DNA of 12,288 nt from CAYYJM01 sp964471755 (GCA_964471755.1 CAYYJM010000195.1:1-12288), one strand, 5' to 3'; positions 1 to 6,991 are shown, numbered from the stretch's first letter. Notes: generated from the letters alone by a model not told the origin. Translations and numbers: made by a program.

Positions 1-1
1 A

Positions 2-298
2 CTCCGCCTCGACGACCGCCAGACCGCCGACCTGGCGCGGATCCTCGATCAGCTGAAAACCGAACGGGCCCAGGCGGAGGTCGATCGTCGCCGAACGGTC
101 GCCAACCTCGCCGACGCGCTGTCAGGCGACACGTTCGACGAGGCGAAGGCGGCCGAGGCTGGCGACCTGCGCGTCGCCAGCGCCCATCGACTGCGTGAGG
201 CCGTGCTGAAGGCCTTGCGTGAGATCCACGCCATGCTTCAGCCGGAGCAGCGTCAGCAGCTGGCGTACCTGATCCGCACGGGAACGTTGAGTCTGTAA
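2..298 (+). CDS. C-terminal part of a CpxP/Spy-like or periplasmic metal-sensor-like helical protein (5' end outside window)
   Basis: Only the last 98 codons are present, read in frame from base 2 to a TAA at 296-298. The fragment is strongly helical and charged, with many Arg, Glu, Gln and Ala. It ends with LQPEQRQQLAYLIRTG, which resembles the L-T-x-x-Q motif of CpxP/Spy periplasmic chaperones and of CnrX-type heavy-metal sensors. In those families a signal peptide or membrane anchor sits at the N-terminus, which cannot be seen here. The gene points toward the small minus-strand gene ending at 519, so the two are convergent. A perfect 14-bp hairpin starts 22 bases after the stop. The family call is a motif-level inference; another helical periplasmic protein is possible. 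Confidence 0.6.
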   Translation, partial: LRLDDRQTADLARILDQLKTERAQAEVDRRRTVANLADALSGDTFDEAKAAEAGDLRVASAHRLREAVLKALREIHAMLQPEQRQQLAYLIRTGTLSL

Positions 299-319
299 AG
301 ACGTTTCGATCCGCTCCTC

Positions 320-355
320 GTGATGTTCACGCCTTCTCGTCGGCGTGAACATCAC
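320..355. repeat. Perfect 14-bp inverted repeat (REP-like hairpin), copy 1
   Basis: Arms 320-333 and 342-355 are perfect complements (GTGATGTTCACGCC and its reverse complement) around an 8-base loop. It lies 22 bases after the stop of the upstream gene, in a convergent intergenic region. No T-tract follows on either strand, so it is not a classical intrinsic terminator. A related sequence recurs at 1076-1107, which suggests a dispersed palindromic repeat. Hairpins here could still end transcription or protect the 3' end of mRNA. Confidence 0.65.
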
Positions 356-376
356 CGTGTCGGCCCTCGCCACGCT

Positions 377-398
377 CACGATCTGTCGAGCGATCGTG
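377..398. other. Short 7-bp hairpin in the convergent intergenic region
   Basis: CACGATC (377-383) pairs with GATCGTG (392-398) around an 8-base loop. There is no T-tract. The rest of 299-518 shows no convincing coding sequence on either strand. A long plus-strand open frame starting at 345 runs antisense to the small gene and has no family resemblance. Confidence 0.3.
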
Positions 399-518
399 GC
401 CTCAGGGCCTGTATGCGGACTTTCGGATTGGAGGCGGTGCTGCGCTGAGGAACGAAGAAGAGGAACGGTCAAGACCGGTTGCATGCCGGGCAGGTGCAGC
501 ATCCTGGTACGGCGCTGT

Positions 519-758
519 TCAAGACGTTTCCGCCCCACGCCCGGACAGGTCGCCGATGACCTGGCTGACACCTTCGTGATCAAAGAACACCGGCACGCCT
601 CCTGGCGCGATCAGGATCGCGAGGCCTTCGCCCACGGCAAGCGTCTCGGGGCGATCGACTTCATACCGATCCCCATTCATCAAAGCCACCGTAAAAGGGC
701 GGAACGGTGTCCGGTTCCTGAGCGCCCGGATCGTTTCGGTGAACGTGTTTCGGTCCAT
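519..758 (-). CDS. Small R-x-PFRPF-type hypothetical protein (79 aa)
   Basis: The product starts MDRNTFTETIRALRNRTPFRPF, followed by predicted strands containing a D-R-Y-E-V-x-x-P-E segment and a late V-F-F-D-H segment. This matches, from memory, a family of 80-100-residue planctomycete proteins with the pattern helix, PFRPF, LxDG, YEVxHPE. Their function is not known. The open frame extends upstream to 926, but the start chosen here is supported by GGGAGGG, whose last base lies 6 bases upstream of this ATG. The ATG immediately before it (761) is an equally in-frame alternative that adds one residue. A promoter at 795-823 lies at the right distance. The upstream extension (135 aa in total) lacks the family's look and is rejected. 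Confidence 0.75.
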   Translation of the reverse strand: MDRNTFTETIRALRNRTPFRPFTVALMNGDRYEVDRPETLAVGEGLAILIAPGGVPVFFDHEGVSQVIGDLSGRGAETS

Positions 759-794
759 CATCGACCCTCCCAGTCGTTGGACTTCCCCACGAAC

Positions 795-823
795 ATGATA
801 CCGCCATTCCGGCAGGCCGACAA
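795..823 (-). promoter_or_regulatory. Sigma70-like promoter for the small R-x-PFRPF gene
   Basis: Read on the minus strand, TTGTCG (818-823, 4 of 6 to the -35 consensus) is followed by a 17-base spacer and TATCAT (795-800, 5 of 6 to the -10 consensus). The -10 ends about 35 bases before the start codon, leaving room for a short leader with the GGGAGGG ribosome binding site. This is pattern matching only; planctomycete promoter consensus is poorly defined. Confidence 0.5.
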
Positions 824-938
824 TGGAACGCTCCTGTCCCAAATGGGGATGTTCAGAGGGCCACTTCGTCATGGGATTTCGATCCGGACCACCGCTCCCA
901 CCTTGATTCTTGGCCGGTGGACGCACCGCGATCCGGCC

Positions 939-963
939 AAAACCACGACAGAGTCGGTCGTGG
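939..963 (-). terminator. Terminator-like hairpin with short T-tract
   Basis: On the minus strand CCACGAC (957-963) pairs perfectly with GTCGTGG (943-949) around a 7-base loop and is followed at once by TTTT (939-942). It lies after the coiled-coil gene and the micro-ORF at 990-1070, and before the promoter of the next minus-strand gene, which fits an end-of-transcript position. The T-tract is short. Confidence 0.5.
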
Positions 964-989
964 AGGACCCCGACGACGAGCGATGTTTG

Positions 990-1070
990 CTACTTGCGGA
1001 ACTGTGGAGGCAGGTTCGGCCAGTTGGCCTGCACGTCGCGCACCATCTGGGTGACGACTCCGAACAGCAT
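990..1070 (-). CDS. Micro-ORF or displaced 3' coding fragment (26 aa)
   Basis: ATG at 1070-1068 opens MLFGVVTQMVRDVQANWP, then NLPPQFRK and a TAG at 992-990. Almost every codon ends in G or C, and the first- and second-base pattern is coding-like, so this looks like real protein sequence. It begins 7 bases after the stop of the 490-residue coiled-coil gene, in another frame. It has no clear ribosome binding site at normal spacing. It may be an independent peptide, or the original C-terminus of the upstream gene cut off by the palindromic repeat at 1076-1107. The competing frame from 1081 to 869 is Ser/Cys/Arg-rich and looks like a shadow. The function is unknown. Confidence 0.35.
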   Translation of the reverse strand: MLFGVVTQMVRDVQANWPNLPPQFRK

Positions 1071-1075
1071 CCCGC

Positions 1076-1107
1076 GTTCACCCCTTCGTCGGCGTGAACA
1101 TCACCGT
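1076..1107. repeat. Related palindromic element, copy 2, overlapping the 3' end of the coiled-coil gene
   Basis: Bases 1076-1107 match 325-358 nearly base for base: GTTCACC.CTTC.GTCGG and then a shared stretch through GGCGTGAACATCACCGT, with about two single-base gaps and one substitution. Copy 1 is a perfect 14-bp hairpin. Here only one arm is intact, and the outer arm keeps just GTTCAC pairing with GTGAAC. The element supplies the final MFTPTKG codons and the TGA of the 490-residue gene. Confidence 0.55.
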
Positions 1108-2550
1108 CAGGCCGTGCAGTAGGAAGATGCCGCCAACCAGGGCCAGCAGGAGCCGACCCAGGCCCACGACGTGAACCGCTCCCTCGGTGAAGGCCGGAAT
1201 CGACTCACGCACCCGGGCCAGGTTGTCGTGGAGTTCCTCCAGGGCGTGTTCGTGCTGGCTCAGGTCCGTCTCCAGCTGCTCCGCGAACAGCGGCAGCGTG
1301 TCCGTGAGCGCCTGGGCGAGCAGAGCCCCGAGCTTGACCGCCCCCTCGTACTCATCCTTGTTGTCCACGGCGACGGACAGTTGCCGTTGCGTCGTTCGCA
1401 GCACCTCGGCCGCCTTCGCCAGGCTCGTCTGCATCTGCGGCCAGCGCTCGATGGCGCGATCCAGGCTCTTCTCGCCCTGACGCATCAGGCCGACGACCTC
1501 CTTGAGCTGGCCTGTCTCGCGCAGCAGTCGGCTCAGGTCGCTGGCCAGTTTCGGCACCTCCTCGGCGAGCCGGGCGGCCTGCTCGGGCACGCTCCGGAGC
1601 AGCGGTTCGAGCTGATCCTGTTGCTTCAGGGCCAGGCCGAGACCTTCGCGCGTCTTCGCGATCACCGTGCGGCTCTCGTCGACGGCGGTGCGGATCTTCG
1701 GCAGATCCTTGCTGAGCTTCTCCAGTTCCTGACCGGCAGCGGTGGAGCCCTTCGCCGCCTTGCGCATACCCTCGGCGATCGTGCCGCCCTCCGGCCAGAA
1801 CGGTTTCGTATCGACGACCGGCCGAAGCCCCTCGAAACGGACGACCGGGTAGGAGTAGCCGGCCAGCTTATCGACGCGATCGGCCCCGGTTCCGAGAGCC
1901 TCCTCCAGTCCCTGGAAGCCCTCGCGCATGGCGGGCAGACCCGGCATCTTGAGCGTCTGCTGCATCTGGGCCAGACCCTCCTCGAAGCGGCCGAGGCTGG
2001 CGTGGATCTCCTTCGCGGCCTTCAGATCGGGAGCCGTCTGGCGCAGCAGCTTCTGCAACGTGTCGGCGTCCTTCTTGAGGGCGGCGAAGGTGCCATCGAG
2101 GCGATCGGCGGCCTGTTCCGCGGCGCGGGCCACCTTGGTTTCGAGGAAGTCGGCCGTCGCCTTGAGAGCGGCGCGGACCTGCTTGCCCGTCTCGGGCCGA
2201 AACTGCTCCTGGACGGCATCGAGACCGAGAGCGACATCGCCGAGCGCATCGCGGAGAGTGGCGATCGTGGTAATGTCCACCGTCTGGTTCATGAGCAGGG
2301 TGGTCAGGTTTCGCGTCTGCTCGCGCATCTGCTCGGCGAGTCGGCGGACCATCGGTTGACGTTCGCGCAGCTCGGCCACCCGGACGCGGAGTCGGCCCAC
2401 CTGGTCCGCCGACTGACGAGCGACGGTTTCGACCTTGCCGATCGGCTCGCGCACCTGTTCGTCCGTGGGCAGGTGGGTGCCACCGTAGAAGAGCAGACCG
2501 GCGACCAGGATCTCCAGGCCACCGAGAACGACAAAGACCAGGCGGCGCAT
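1078..2550 (-). CDS. Coiled-coil membrane protein with a transmembrane segment at each end (490 aa)
   Basis: The product begins with a positively charged MRR and a hydrophobic segment (about residues 4-24), probably a membrane anchor. Residues about 30-455 are dominated by heptad-like Leu/Ala/Glu/Gln/Arg sequence typical of long coiled coils. They are broken near residues 225-265 by a Gly/Pro/aromatic stretch (G-Y-S-Y-P-V-V-R-F-E-G ... K-P-F-W-P-E-G-G). A second hydrophobic segment spans about 463-482, followed by a short tail. The topology suggests a rod tethered to the inner membrane at both ends; this is inference, and no enzyme motif is visible. The ATG at 2550 has GGAG 8 bases upstream. 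The gene is divergent from the signalling cluster and shares its 120-bp upstream region. Its last codons lie in a palindromic repeat. A plus-strand open frame over the same bases is Leu/Arg/Gly-rich and is judged a shadow. Confidence 0.8.
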   Translation of the reverse strand: MRRLVFVVLGGLEILVAGLLFYGGTHLPTDEQVREPIGKVETVARQSADQVGRLRVRVAELRERQPMVRRLAEQMREQTRNLTTLLMNQTVDITTIATLRDALGDVALGLDAVQEQFRPETGKQVRAALKATADFLETKVARAAEQAADRLDGTFAALKKDADTLQKLLRQTAPDLKAAKEIHASLGRFEEGLAQMQQTLKMPGLPAMREGFQGLEEALGTGADRVDKLAGYSYPVVRFEGLRPVVDTKPFWPEGGTIAEGMRKAAKGSTAAGQELEKLSKDLPKIRTAVDESRTVIAKTREGLGLALKQQDQLEPLLRSVPEQAARLAEEVPKLASDLSRLLRETGQLKEVVGLMRQGEKSLDRAIERWPQMQTSLAKAAEVLRTTQRQLSVAVDNKDEYEGAVKLGALLAQALTDTLPLFAEQLETDLSQHEHALEELHDNLARVRESIPAFTEGAVHVVGLGRLLLALVGGIFLLHGLTVMFTPTKG

Positions 2551-2587
2551 GGAATCAACTCCGACGGGTGAGAGATGGGCACGCTAT

Positions 2588-2619
2588 CGGTGTATTATAC
2601 CGACGATCGGTTGTCGTCG
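2588..2619 (-). promoter_or_regulatory. Divergent control region with consensus -10 for the coiled-coil gene
   Basis: On the minus strand a perfect TATAAT lies at 2594-2599, about 44 bases before the start codon at 2550. No good -35 box is seen at normal spacing, so an activator or another sigma factor could be involved. The -10 sits inside a 15-base imperfect palindrome (2588-2602), and a 6-bp inverted repeat (2601-2606 with 2614-2619) adjoins it. These could be operator sites between the two divergent genes. No clear promoter was found for the plus-strand gene at 2671. Confidence 0.4.
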
Positions 2620-2670
2620 TGACGGCGAGGAGGTACAACCGGCAGAGAGGGGCAAATCACGAGGTCGCGC

Positions 2671-3636
2671 ATGGGTTCCTGGGGACGCATCTACGACAAC
2701 GCGGTCTTCGGCGGCCTGGGCGGCCTGCTCGGCTGGCTGCTGTTCGGCGTCCTCGGCGACCGCAACGCCCCGGCCGACCAGGCCACCTACCAGGCCCTGC
2801 TCGGTGGTGCGCTCATCGGCGGCGCGATCGGCTACCTCGTCGTGGCTGGCGAGGCGATCCGCGATCAGGCCGTGCTGCGCGTGCTGCGGCTGGCCAGCAT
2901 CGGCGTCGTCCTCGGCGCGATTGGCGGAGCCCTCGGCATGCTCCTGGGCGACGCAGTCAACTACGCCCTGGTGGGACAGCTCGGCGCGAATCGCCGGAGT
3001 GGGCCGGTCTTCGTCGGCACATTGTTCGCGCGCGGTCTGGGCTGGCTCTGTCTGGGCCTGGCCATCGGACTCAGCGAGGGGATCGCCGCCCGATCGCTGG
3101 GGCGGATGAGCTACTCGACGCTCGGCGGCACCATCGGCGGCTTCGTCGGCGGAGCGATCTTCGGGGCCCTCTACCTGGTGTCGCTCAATCAGCCGGAGCA
3201 GGGAGCGCTGTGGAGCGCGATCGGCCTGATCATCCTGGGAGCGTGCATCGGTTCGCTGTCGGCCCTGGTGCGAGCGGCCTTCGAGCCGGCCAGCGTGCGA
3301 GTGGTGCGCGGCTGGCAGGAAGGCCGCGAGTACGGCCTGGACCGCGACGAGAGTTCCCTGGGTCGGGATGAACACGCCGACATCCCGCTCTTCCGGGACA
3401 TGCACGTGGAGAAGTGGCACGCGACGATCCGGCGGGAGGGGAACCGGTATCTGCTGTGGAACACCGGTGCGCCGCCGGAGTGGACGCGCGTCGATGACGA
3501 ACCGGTGGTACAATGTCGAGAGTTGCACGACGGCGCGAAGATTCAGCTCGGACAGGTCGTGCTGCGCTTCCAGGCCCGGGCCGCGCGACCGGGTCGGGCC
3601 CGGCGTGCGAAGGCCAAAGTAATCCGTGATCGGTGA
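2671..3636 (+). CDS. Membrane protein with C-terminal FHA domain (321 aa), paralog 1
   Basis: Six hydrophobic, glycine-zipper-rich segments are visible (about residues 11-28, 42-60, 74-95, 112-134, 149-170, 180-202), followed by a C-terminal FHA domain at about 208-302. The FHA core has L-G-R (230-232) and a conserved His (250). However, the usual S-R-x-H is V-E-K-W-H, with Glu247 in place of the phosphate-contacting Ser, and the N-G-T loop is absent (G-A-P-P-E-W-T-R). FHA domains normally bind phosphothreonine; this one may bind an unusual ligand or none. The basic tail (R-P-G-R-A-R-R-A-K-A-K) suggests a cytoplasmic C-terminus. The ATG has GAGG at good spacing. It is the first gene of the plus-strand cluster, and the next gene follows at once. 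The gene at 10742 is its paralog, with the same architecture and the same Glu substitution. Confidence 0.85.
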   Translation: MGSWGRIYDNAVFGGLGGLLGWLLFGVLGDRNAPADQATYQALLGGALIGGAIGYLVVAGEAIRDQAVLRVLRLASIGVVLGAIGGALGMLLGDAVNYALVGQLGANRRSGPVFVGTLFARGLGWLCLGLAIGLSEGIAARSLGRMSYSTLGGTIGGFVGGAIFGALYLVSLNQPEQGALWSAIGLIILGACIGSLSALVRAAFEPASVRVVRGWQEGREYGLDRDESSLGRDEHADIPLFRDMHVEKWHATIRREGNRYLLWNTGAPPEWTRVDDEPVVQCRELHDGAKIQLGQVVLRFQARAARPGRARRAKAKVIRDR

Positions 3637-3668
3637 TCGCTGTATCCTCACGACCAGGTATCGGCTGC

Positions 3669-5465
3669 ATGGTCCAGGTCTGCCCGCGTTGTCACCGCGT
3701 CAACCCTTCGGGGGCGGTCTACTGTTACCACGATGGGGCGGTCCTCAACGCGATGACCGCGCCGGTGGCCCTGCTCGCTCGGCCGCTCGTGTTTCCGTCT
3801 GGCCAGACGTGCCGGAGCGTCGAGGATTTGGCCGGCGGCCTGGCGCAGGCCTGGCCGGACGCACGCCAGATGTTCGTCGATGGCTCGCTGGTTCAGGTGC
3901 TGCGCGAGTCGGGTCGGCTCGACCTGGCTCGCGCGGCCGACGAGGCGGGTGGCAATGCCGATCCGGACCTTGGCCTGTATCAGTTCCTCACTCGGCTGCC
4001 GGCTCCGACCGGAGCCCGACCACGGCTGGAGGTCTATCCACGCCGTCTGATCCTGGGGCCCTACCCCGCTGGCGGTCAGCATCGGAGCAGCCTGCGCGTC
4101 GTCAATCGGGGAGCCGGTCAGCTCCAGGGCAAGGCCGTGGTCGCGGTCGGTGAGGCCGGAACGGGCTGGCTGCGGCTCGACGAGCAGAGCGATCGGCGCG
4201 AGGTGAGCATCGACACCGAGGGTGAGCAGGTTCTCAGCCTGTGGATCGACACGCGTGGTCTGCCCAGCGGCCAGGTGTACGGGACGAAACTGATCGTCGT
4301 GACGGGCGGCGGTCTGGCCGAGGTGCCGGTCGCTCTGGAGATCGCGGCGATTCCGTTTCCCTCGCCGCCGTTCCGCAGTGCGACGACGCCGCGCAAGCTG
4401 GCCGAGTTGATGCGGGCGCATCCGCGCGAGGCCATCGCCGCCCTGGAGGCGGGCGAGGTGGCCCGCTGGTTCGCGGCCAACGGCTGGGCCTATCCGGTGC
4501 CGGGCCAGCCGGCTACGGGTCTGGCCGGAGTGCAGCAACTGTTCGAGTGCCTCGGCCTGGCCCGTCCGCCCCAGCTGGAACCGACGCCGGGTCTGATCAC
4601 CCTGCACAGCAAGAATGGCGAACCAGTCCGTGGCGAGGTCGTCCTGCGCACGACGAGCAAGAAACACGTCTTCGCCCAGGCCGAGAGCGACGCTCCCTGG
4701 CTGCGCGTGACCAACGCGAACACGGGTGGGGCGCAGCAGGCGGTCGTGGCGTTCGAGGTCAATCCGGCCCGCTTGCCCGAGGGAGTGACCGAGGCCGAAC
4801 TGCACCTGACGGCCAACGGCGGAACCCGACGGCGTGTCCGCGTTCGCATCGAGGTGAGTCGGCCGAAATCGCGTCGGCCCGGCCTGGCCTGGACGCGAGC
4901 CCTCGTCGTCGGGGCGCTGACGCTCCTGCTCTACCGCGTCCTGGCGATCCTGCCGGCCGACGTGCTGGGGAGATTGTTCGCGTCGGGTTCGCCCGAGCCC
5001 GGCAGCATCGCGGCCTGGCTGACCGTGCCGGGGACCGAGGACGGTTTCCTGCGTCGCTTCGTCCTGGCGACCTGGTGGCTTGGCGGCCTGGTCGGCGTCG
5101 GGGTGGCGTGGAAACGTGACGGCGGTCTGCTCGATCTGCTGGGGGGATTCTGTGCCGGAGCCGCGGCCGGGCTGGCCCTGGCGGCGACGGTCGGCTGTCT
5201 GCTCATTCTCGGCGACGAGGTGCCGCGCCGTCTGCTTGGCCTGCTGGCCGGGCCGGACACGAATCTGGGCCGTGTGCCGGCGACGGTCCTCTGGCTGATG
5301 CTGGCCTGTGGCAGCTGGCTCTTCCTCGGCGTCCTGATCGGCCTGCTGGCCCTGCTCCTGGGACCGTGGGGATTGCGGCAACTCGCCGTGCTGGCCACGC
5401 CGATTCGCGTTCTCGCCGGATGGTTGGGAGCGAAAGACCTGCGCGACCGCTTCGACTTCGTGTGA
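3669..5465 (+). CDS. Zinc-ribbon, double beta-module membrane protein (598 aa), paralog 1
   Basis: An N-terminal half zinc ribbon (C5-x2-C8-x10-C19-Y-H-D) is followed by a helical region (about 42-112). Next comes a beta-sandwich-like module (about 118-228), then a short conserved module (about 235-298) containing A-N-G-W-A-Y-P-V-P-G and G-V-Q-Q-L-F-E-C-L-G-L. A second beta module (about 303-398) follows, and C-terminal hydrophobic segments (about 409-428, 463-481, 487-515, 538-566). The layout through residue 400 matches the protein at 7894, whose start supports this ATG. An alternative GTG at 3633 overlaps the upstream stop as GTGA and adds 12 residues, so translational coupling is possible. 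The function is unknown; the beta modules suggest protein-protein contact in the cytoplasm. The last membrane segments have no counterpart in the paralog. Confidence 0.85.
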   Translation: MVQVCPRCHRVNPSGAVYCYHDGAVLNAMTAPVALLARPLVFPSGQTCRSVEDLAGGLAQAWPDARQMFVDGSLVQVLRESGRLDLARAADEAGGNADPDLGLYQFLTRLPAPTGARPRLEVYPRRLILGPYPAGGQHRSSLRVVNRGAGQLQGKAVVAVGEAGTGWLRLDEQSDRREVSIDTEGEQVLSLWIDTRGLPSGQVYGTKLIVVTGGGLAEVPVALEIAAIPFPSPPFRSATTPRKLAELMRAHPREAIAALEAGEVARWFAANGWAYPVPGQPATGLAGVQQLFECLGLARPPQLEPTPGLITLHSKNGEPVRGEVVLRTTSKKHVFAQAESDAPWLRVTNANTGGAQQAVVAFEVNPARLPEGVTEAELHLTANGGTRRRVRVRIEVSRPKSRRPGLAWTRALVVGALTLLLYRVLAILPADVLGRLFASGSPEPGSIAAWLTVPGTEDGFLRRFVLATWWLGGLVGVGVAWKRDGGLLDLLGGFCAGAAAGLALAATVGCLLILGDEVPRRLLGLLAGPDTNLGRVPATVLWLMLACGSWLFLGVLIGLLALLLGPWGLRQLAVLATPIRVLAGWLGAKDLRDRFDFV

Positions 5466-5492
5466 AGTTGGGCAGATTCTTCATCCAGACTG

Positions 5493-5521
5493 TTGAAGGG
5501 CAAGGAAAGGTCTGTTACAAC
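5493..5521 (+). promoter_or_regulatory. Possible internal promoter before the VWA gene
   Basis: TTGAAG (5493-5498, 4 of 6) and TACAAC (5516-5521, 4 of 6) are separated by 17 bases. They lie in the most AT-rich gap of the cluster (5466-5577, 112 bases). The gap holds no convincing gene. A promoter here would let the VWA gene and its followers be expressed apart from the first two genes. Confidence 0.35.
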
Positions 5522-5631
5522 AAAAACGATTCGTTCGTGAAGTCTGGCGTTTCCGCTGGAGAAGCCGGACCTCGCTAGTGAGCGACCGGGATCGCTCGGA
5601 GCGGATTGAACACCCTCTGCTGGGCCGCACC

Positions 5632-6108
5632 ATGACGCCGACTCCCTCTCAACCGCGTATCATCGTCGAGCGAATGATGTATCGTTCCAGCATCGCTGTC
5701 GCTGGGGAATCTGCCGCCAGCTACGCGTTGCTCAAACTGATCCCTGTCGGTATCGGCGGAGGTGGCGGTACGAGCGTGGGCCTGAATCTGGCCCTCGCCC
5801 TCGACGTCTCCGGCTCGATGTACGAGGAGGATGGCACCGGCATCAGTCGGCTGAAGCGCATCCAGCACGCGGCCAAGACGGCGATCGGTCGGCTCCGCAC
5901 CAACGACACGCTGAGCGTGATCGCCTTCGCGCACAACTGCCAGGTGCTGCTACCGCCGACGCCCCTGGCCAACCGGGCCGAGATCGAGAAGGTCATCGAC
6001 CAGATCGACATGTACGACGTCGATCCGGGCGGGACGGCGATGAACGAGGGCATCGAAGCCGGCATGGGCGAGCTGCTCCGCAATCACGGTCAGGGTTGTC
6101 GCAGTTGA
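5632..6108 (+). CDS. VWA-domain protein, N-terminal part of a frameshifted gene
   Basis: The frame carries a strand-rich start (R-I-I-V-E-R-M-M-Y-R-S-S), a Gly loop, and the first part of a von Willebrand A domain. The MIDAS metal site D-V-S-G-S is at residues 58-62, and the MIDAS Thr is in G-G-T-A-M (T135). Translation then runs off-frame into G-C-R-S and a TGA. The missing strand with the third MIDAS motif (T-D-G-E) is encoded immediately downstream in another frame. Restoring one G in the run at 6093-6095 joins the halves into about 429 residues. VWA domains bind partner proteins through Mg2+ or Mn2+. The start is uncertain: GTG at 5578 and ATG at 5674 are in-frame alternatives. This ATG keeps the conserved N-terminal strand but has only a weak ribosome binding site. 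Confidence 0.75.
   Translation: MTPTPSQPRIIVERMMYRSSIAVAGESAASYALLKLIPVGIGGGGGTSVGLNLALALDVSGSMYEEDGTGISRLKRIQHAAKTAIGRLRTNDTLSVIAFAHNCQVLLPPTPLANRAEIEKVIDQIDMYDVDPGGTAMNEGIEAGMGELLRNHGQGCRS
6091..6098 (+). other. Apparent single-base deletion (frameshift) in a G run inside the VWA gene
   Basis: The upstream frame reads CAG GGT TGT CGC AGT TGA. The downstream frame reads GGG TTG TCG CAG TTG ATC GTG, giving G-L-S-Q-L-I-V-L-T-D-G, the expected VWA strand. GGGG in place of GGG would restore a continuous frame. The two readings diverge exactly at this short G run, which points to a one-base loss in the genome or the assembly. No X-XXY-YYZ slippery heptamer is present. Confidence 0.75.
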
Positions 6109-6920
6109 TCGTGCTGACCGACGGCGAGACCTCCGGCGAGAATCAGTGCCGCCAGTTCGCCGAGCAGATCGGTCAGCAGGAGATGGCCCTGACCATGATC
6201 GGCGTCGGCACTGAATGGAACGCCAGCCTGATCAAGGACCTGGCCCGCCTGGGCAAGGGCAACTGGTACTTCATCGATGTCAATTCGACGACCGCCGCCG
6301 AGGACATCTTCCTCAAGGAGTTCGAGCGGCTGGCGTCGGTCGGCTTCACCAACGTCGAGTTGCACCTGCGAGCGAAGAAGGACATCAAGATCAAGCGCGT
6401 GCGCATGGTCACGCCCGAGATCAAGGTGCTGACGACGACGGAGCCGGAAGAGCGGCACCTGATCGCGCAGCTGGGCACGCTGGAGAAGGACAACGCCAGC
6501 CGATACGTCCTCGACCTGAGTCTGCCCAAGCGGCCGGACGGCAAATTCAGCATCACGGACATCGAGGTGACCTACGATCGAGGCACGGGCGTCCGCGAGA
6601 CGACCGGGTTGATCCCTCTGGAAGTGACCTATTCCTCGGCGGCGCAGGGCTACGTCAACGCGGAGGTGGCCAAGTACATCGACGAGGTGCAACTGTACGA
6701 GATGAACGACAACCTGCAAAAGGCCCTGGCCAGCAACGATCAGCAGGCGGTGCAGCGCGTGGCCGAGCAGATCGAGAAGAAGGGCGAGGTGATGGGTCAG
6801 CGTGCGGCCAAGAAGACGATGCTGGCCAAGCAGGTGCTGAACGAGTTGAATGCCGGTGGGCGTGTGTCCAAGAAGACGCAGTTGGCCGTCGATGACGCGA
6901 TGCGAGCGGCCCAGGATTAA
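6096..6920 (+). CDS. VWA-domain protein, C-terminal part of the frameshifted gene
   Basis: This frame continues the VWA domain with S-Q-L-I-V-L-T-D-G-E-T-S-G, which supplies the MIDAS Asp. The final helices and strands follow (I-G-V-G-T-E-W-N-A-S-L-I-K-D-L-A). After the VWA fold comes a beta-rich region (about residues 85-190 of this part, with R-Y-V-L-D-L and G-Y-V-N-A-E-V). A charged helical tail follows, with E-L-N-A-G-G-R-V-S-K-K-T-Q-L-A near the end. The opening TTG at 6096 is only the first possible start after the frameshift and is probably not used; the true start lies in the upstream part. The coding quality is good to the TAA, so decay must be recent or absent. A soluble VWA protein with this tail suits a scaffold that changes partners on metal or phosphorylation cues; this is inference. 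Confidence 0.75.
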   Translation: MSQLIVLTDGETSGENQCRQFAEQIGQQEMALTMIGVGTEWNASLIKDLARLGKGNWYFIDVNSTTAAEDIFLKEFERLASVGFTNVELHLRAKKDIKIKRVRMVTPEIKVLTTTEPEERHLIAQLGTLEKDNASRYVLDLSLPKRPDGKFSITDIEVTYDRGTGVRETTGLIPLEVTYSSAAQGYVNAEVAKYIDEVQLYEMNDNLQKALASNDQQAVQRVAEQIEKKGEVMGQRAAKKTMLAKQVLNELNAGGRVSKKTQLAVDDAMRAAQD

Positions 6921-6942
6921 GCGGTCACGGAGGAGCCCGGTC

Positions 6943-6962
6943 GCCGTCCTCTGCGGGACGGC
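6943..6962. other. GC-rich hairpin between the VWA and zinc-ribbon/FHA genes
   Basis: GCCGTCC (6943-6949) pairs with GGACGGC (6956-6962) around a 6-base loop, in the 71-base gap after the VWA stop. No T-tract follows, so it is more likely an RNA-stability or attenuation element than a strong terminator. Confidence 0.3.
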
Positions 6963-6991
6963 CTGGCGTGAAGCGAAACGAGGTTACAGTC

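Noticed and set aside
345..1097. 250-codon plus-strand open frame
   Set aside because: It is antisense to the small R-x-PFRPF gene, which has a promoter, a ribosome binding site and family resemblance; the frame's product looks random.
1171..2571. 466-codon plus-strand open frame opposite the coiled-coil gene
   Set aside because: Its product is Leu/Arg/Gly/His-rich without domain character. The opposite strand has two membrane segments, heptads and a good ribosome binding site. Long antisense frames are expected at this GC content.
3648..5381. 577-codon minus-strand open frame
   Set aside because: It is an antisense shadow of the zinc-ribbon/beta protein; the product is Gln/Arg/Pro-rich low complexity with no recognisable motif.
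6091..6105. Programmed -1 ribosomal frameshift in the VWA gene
   Set aside because: No X-XXY-YYZ slippery heptamer or obvious downstream pseudoknot is visible; loss of one G from a short run is the simpler explanation.
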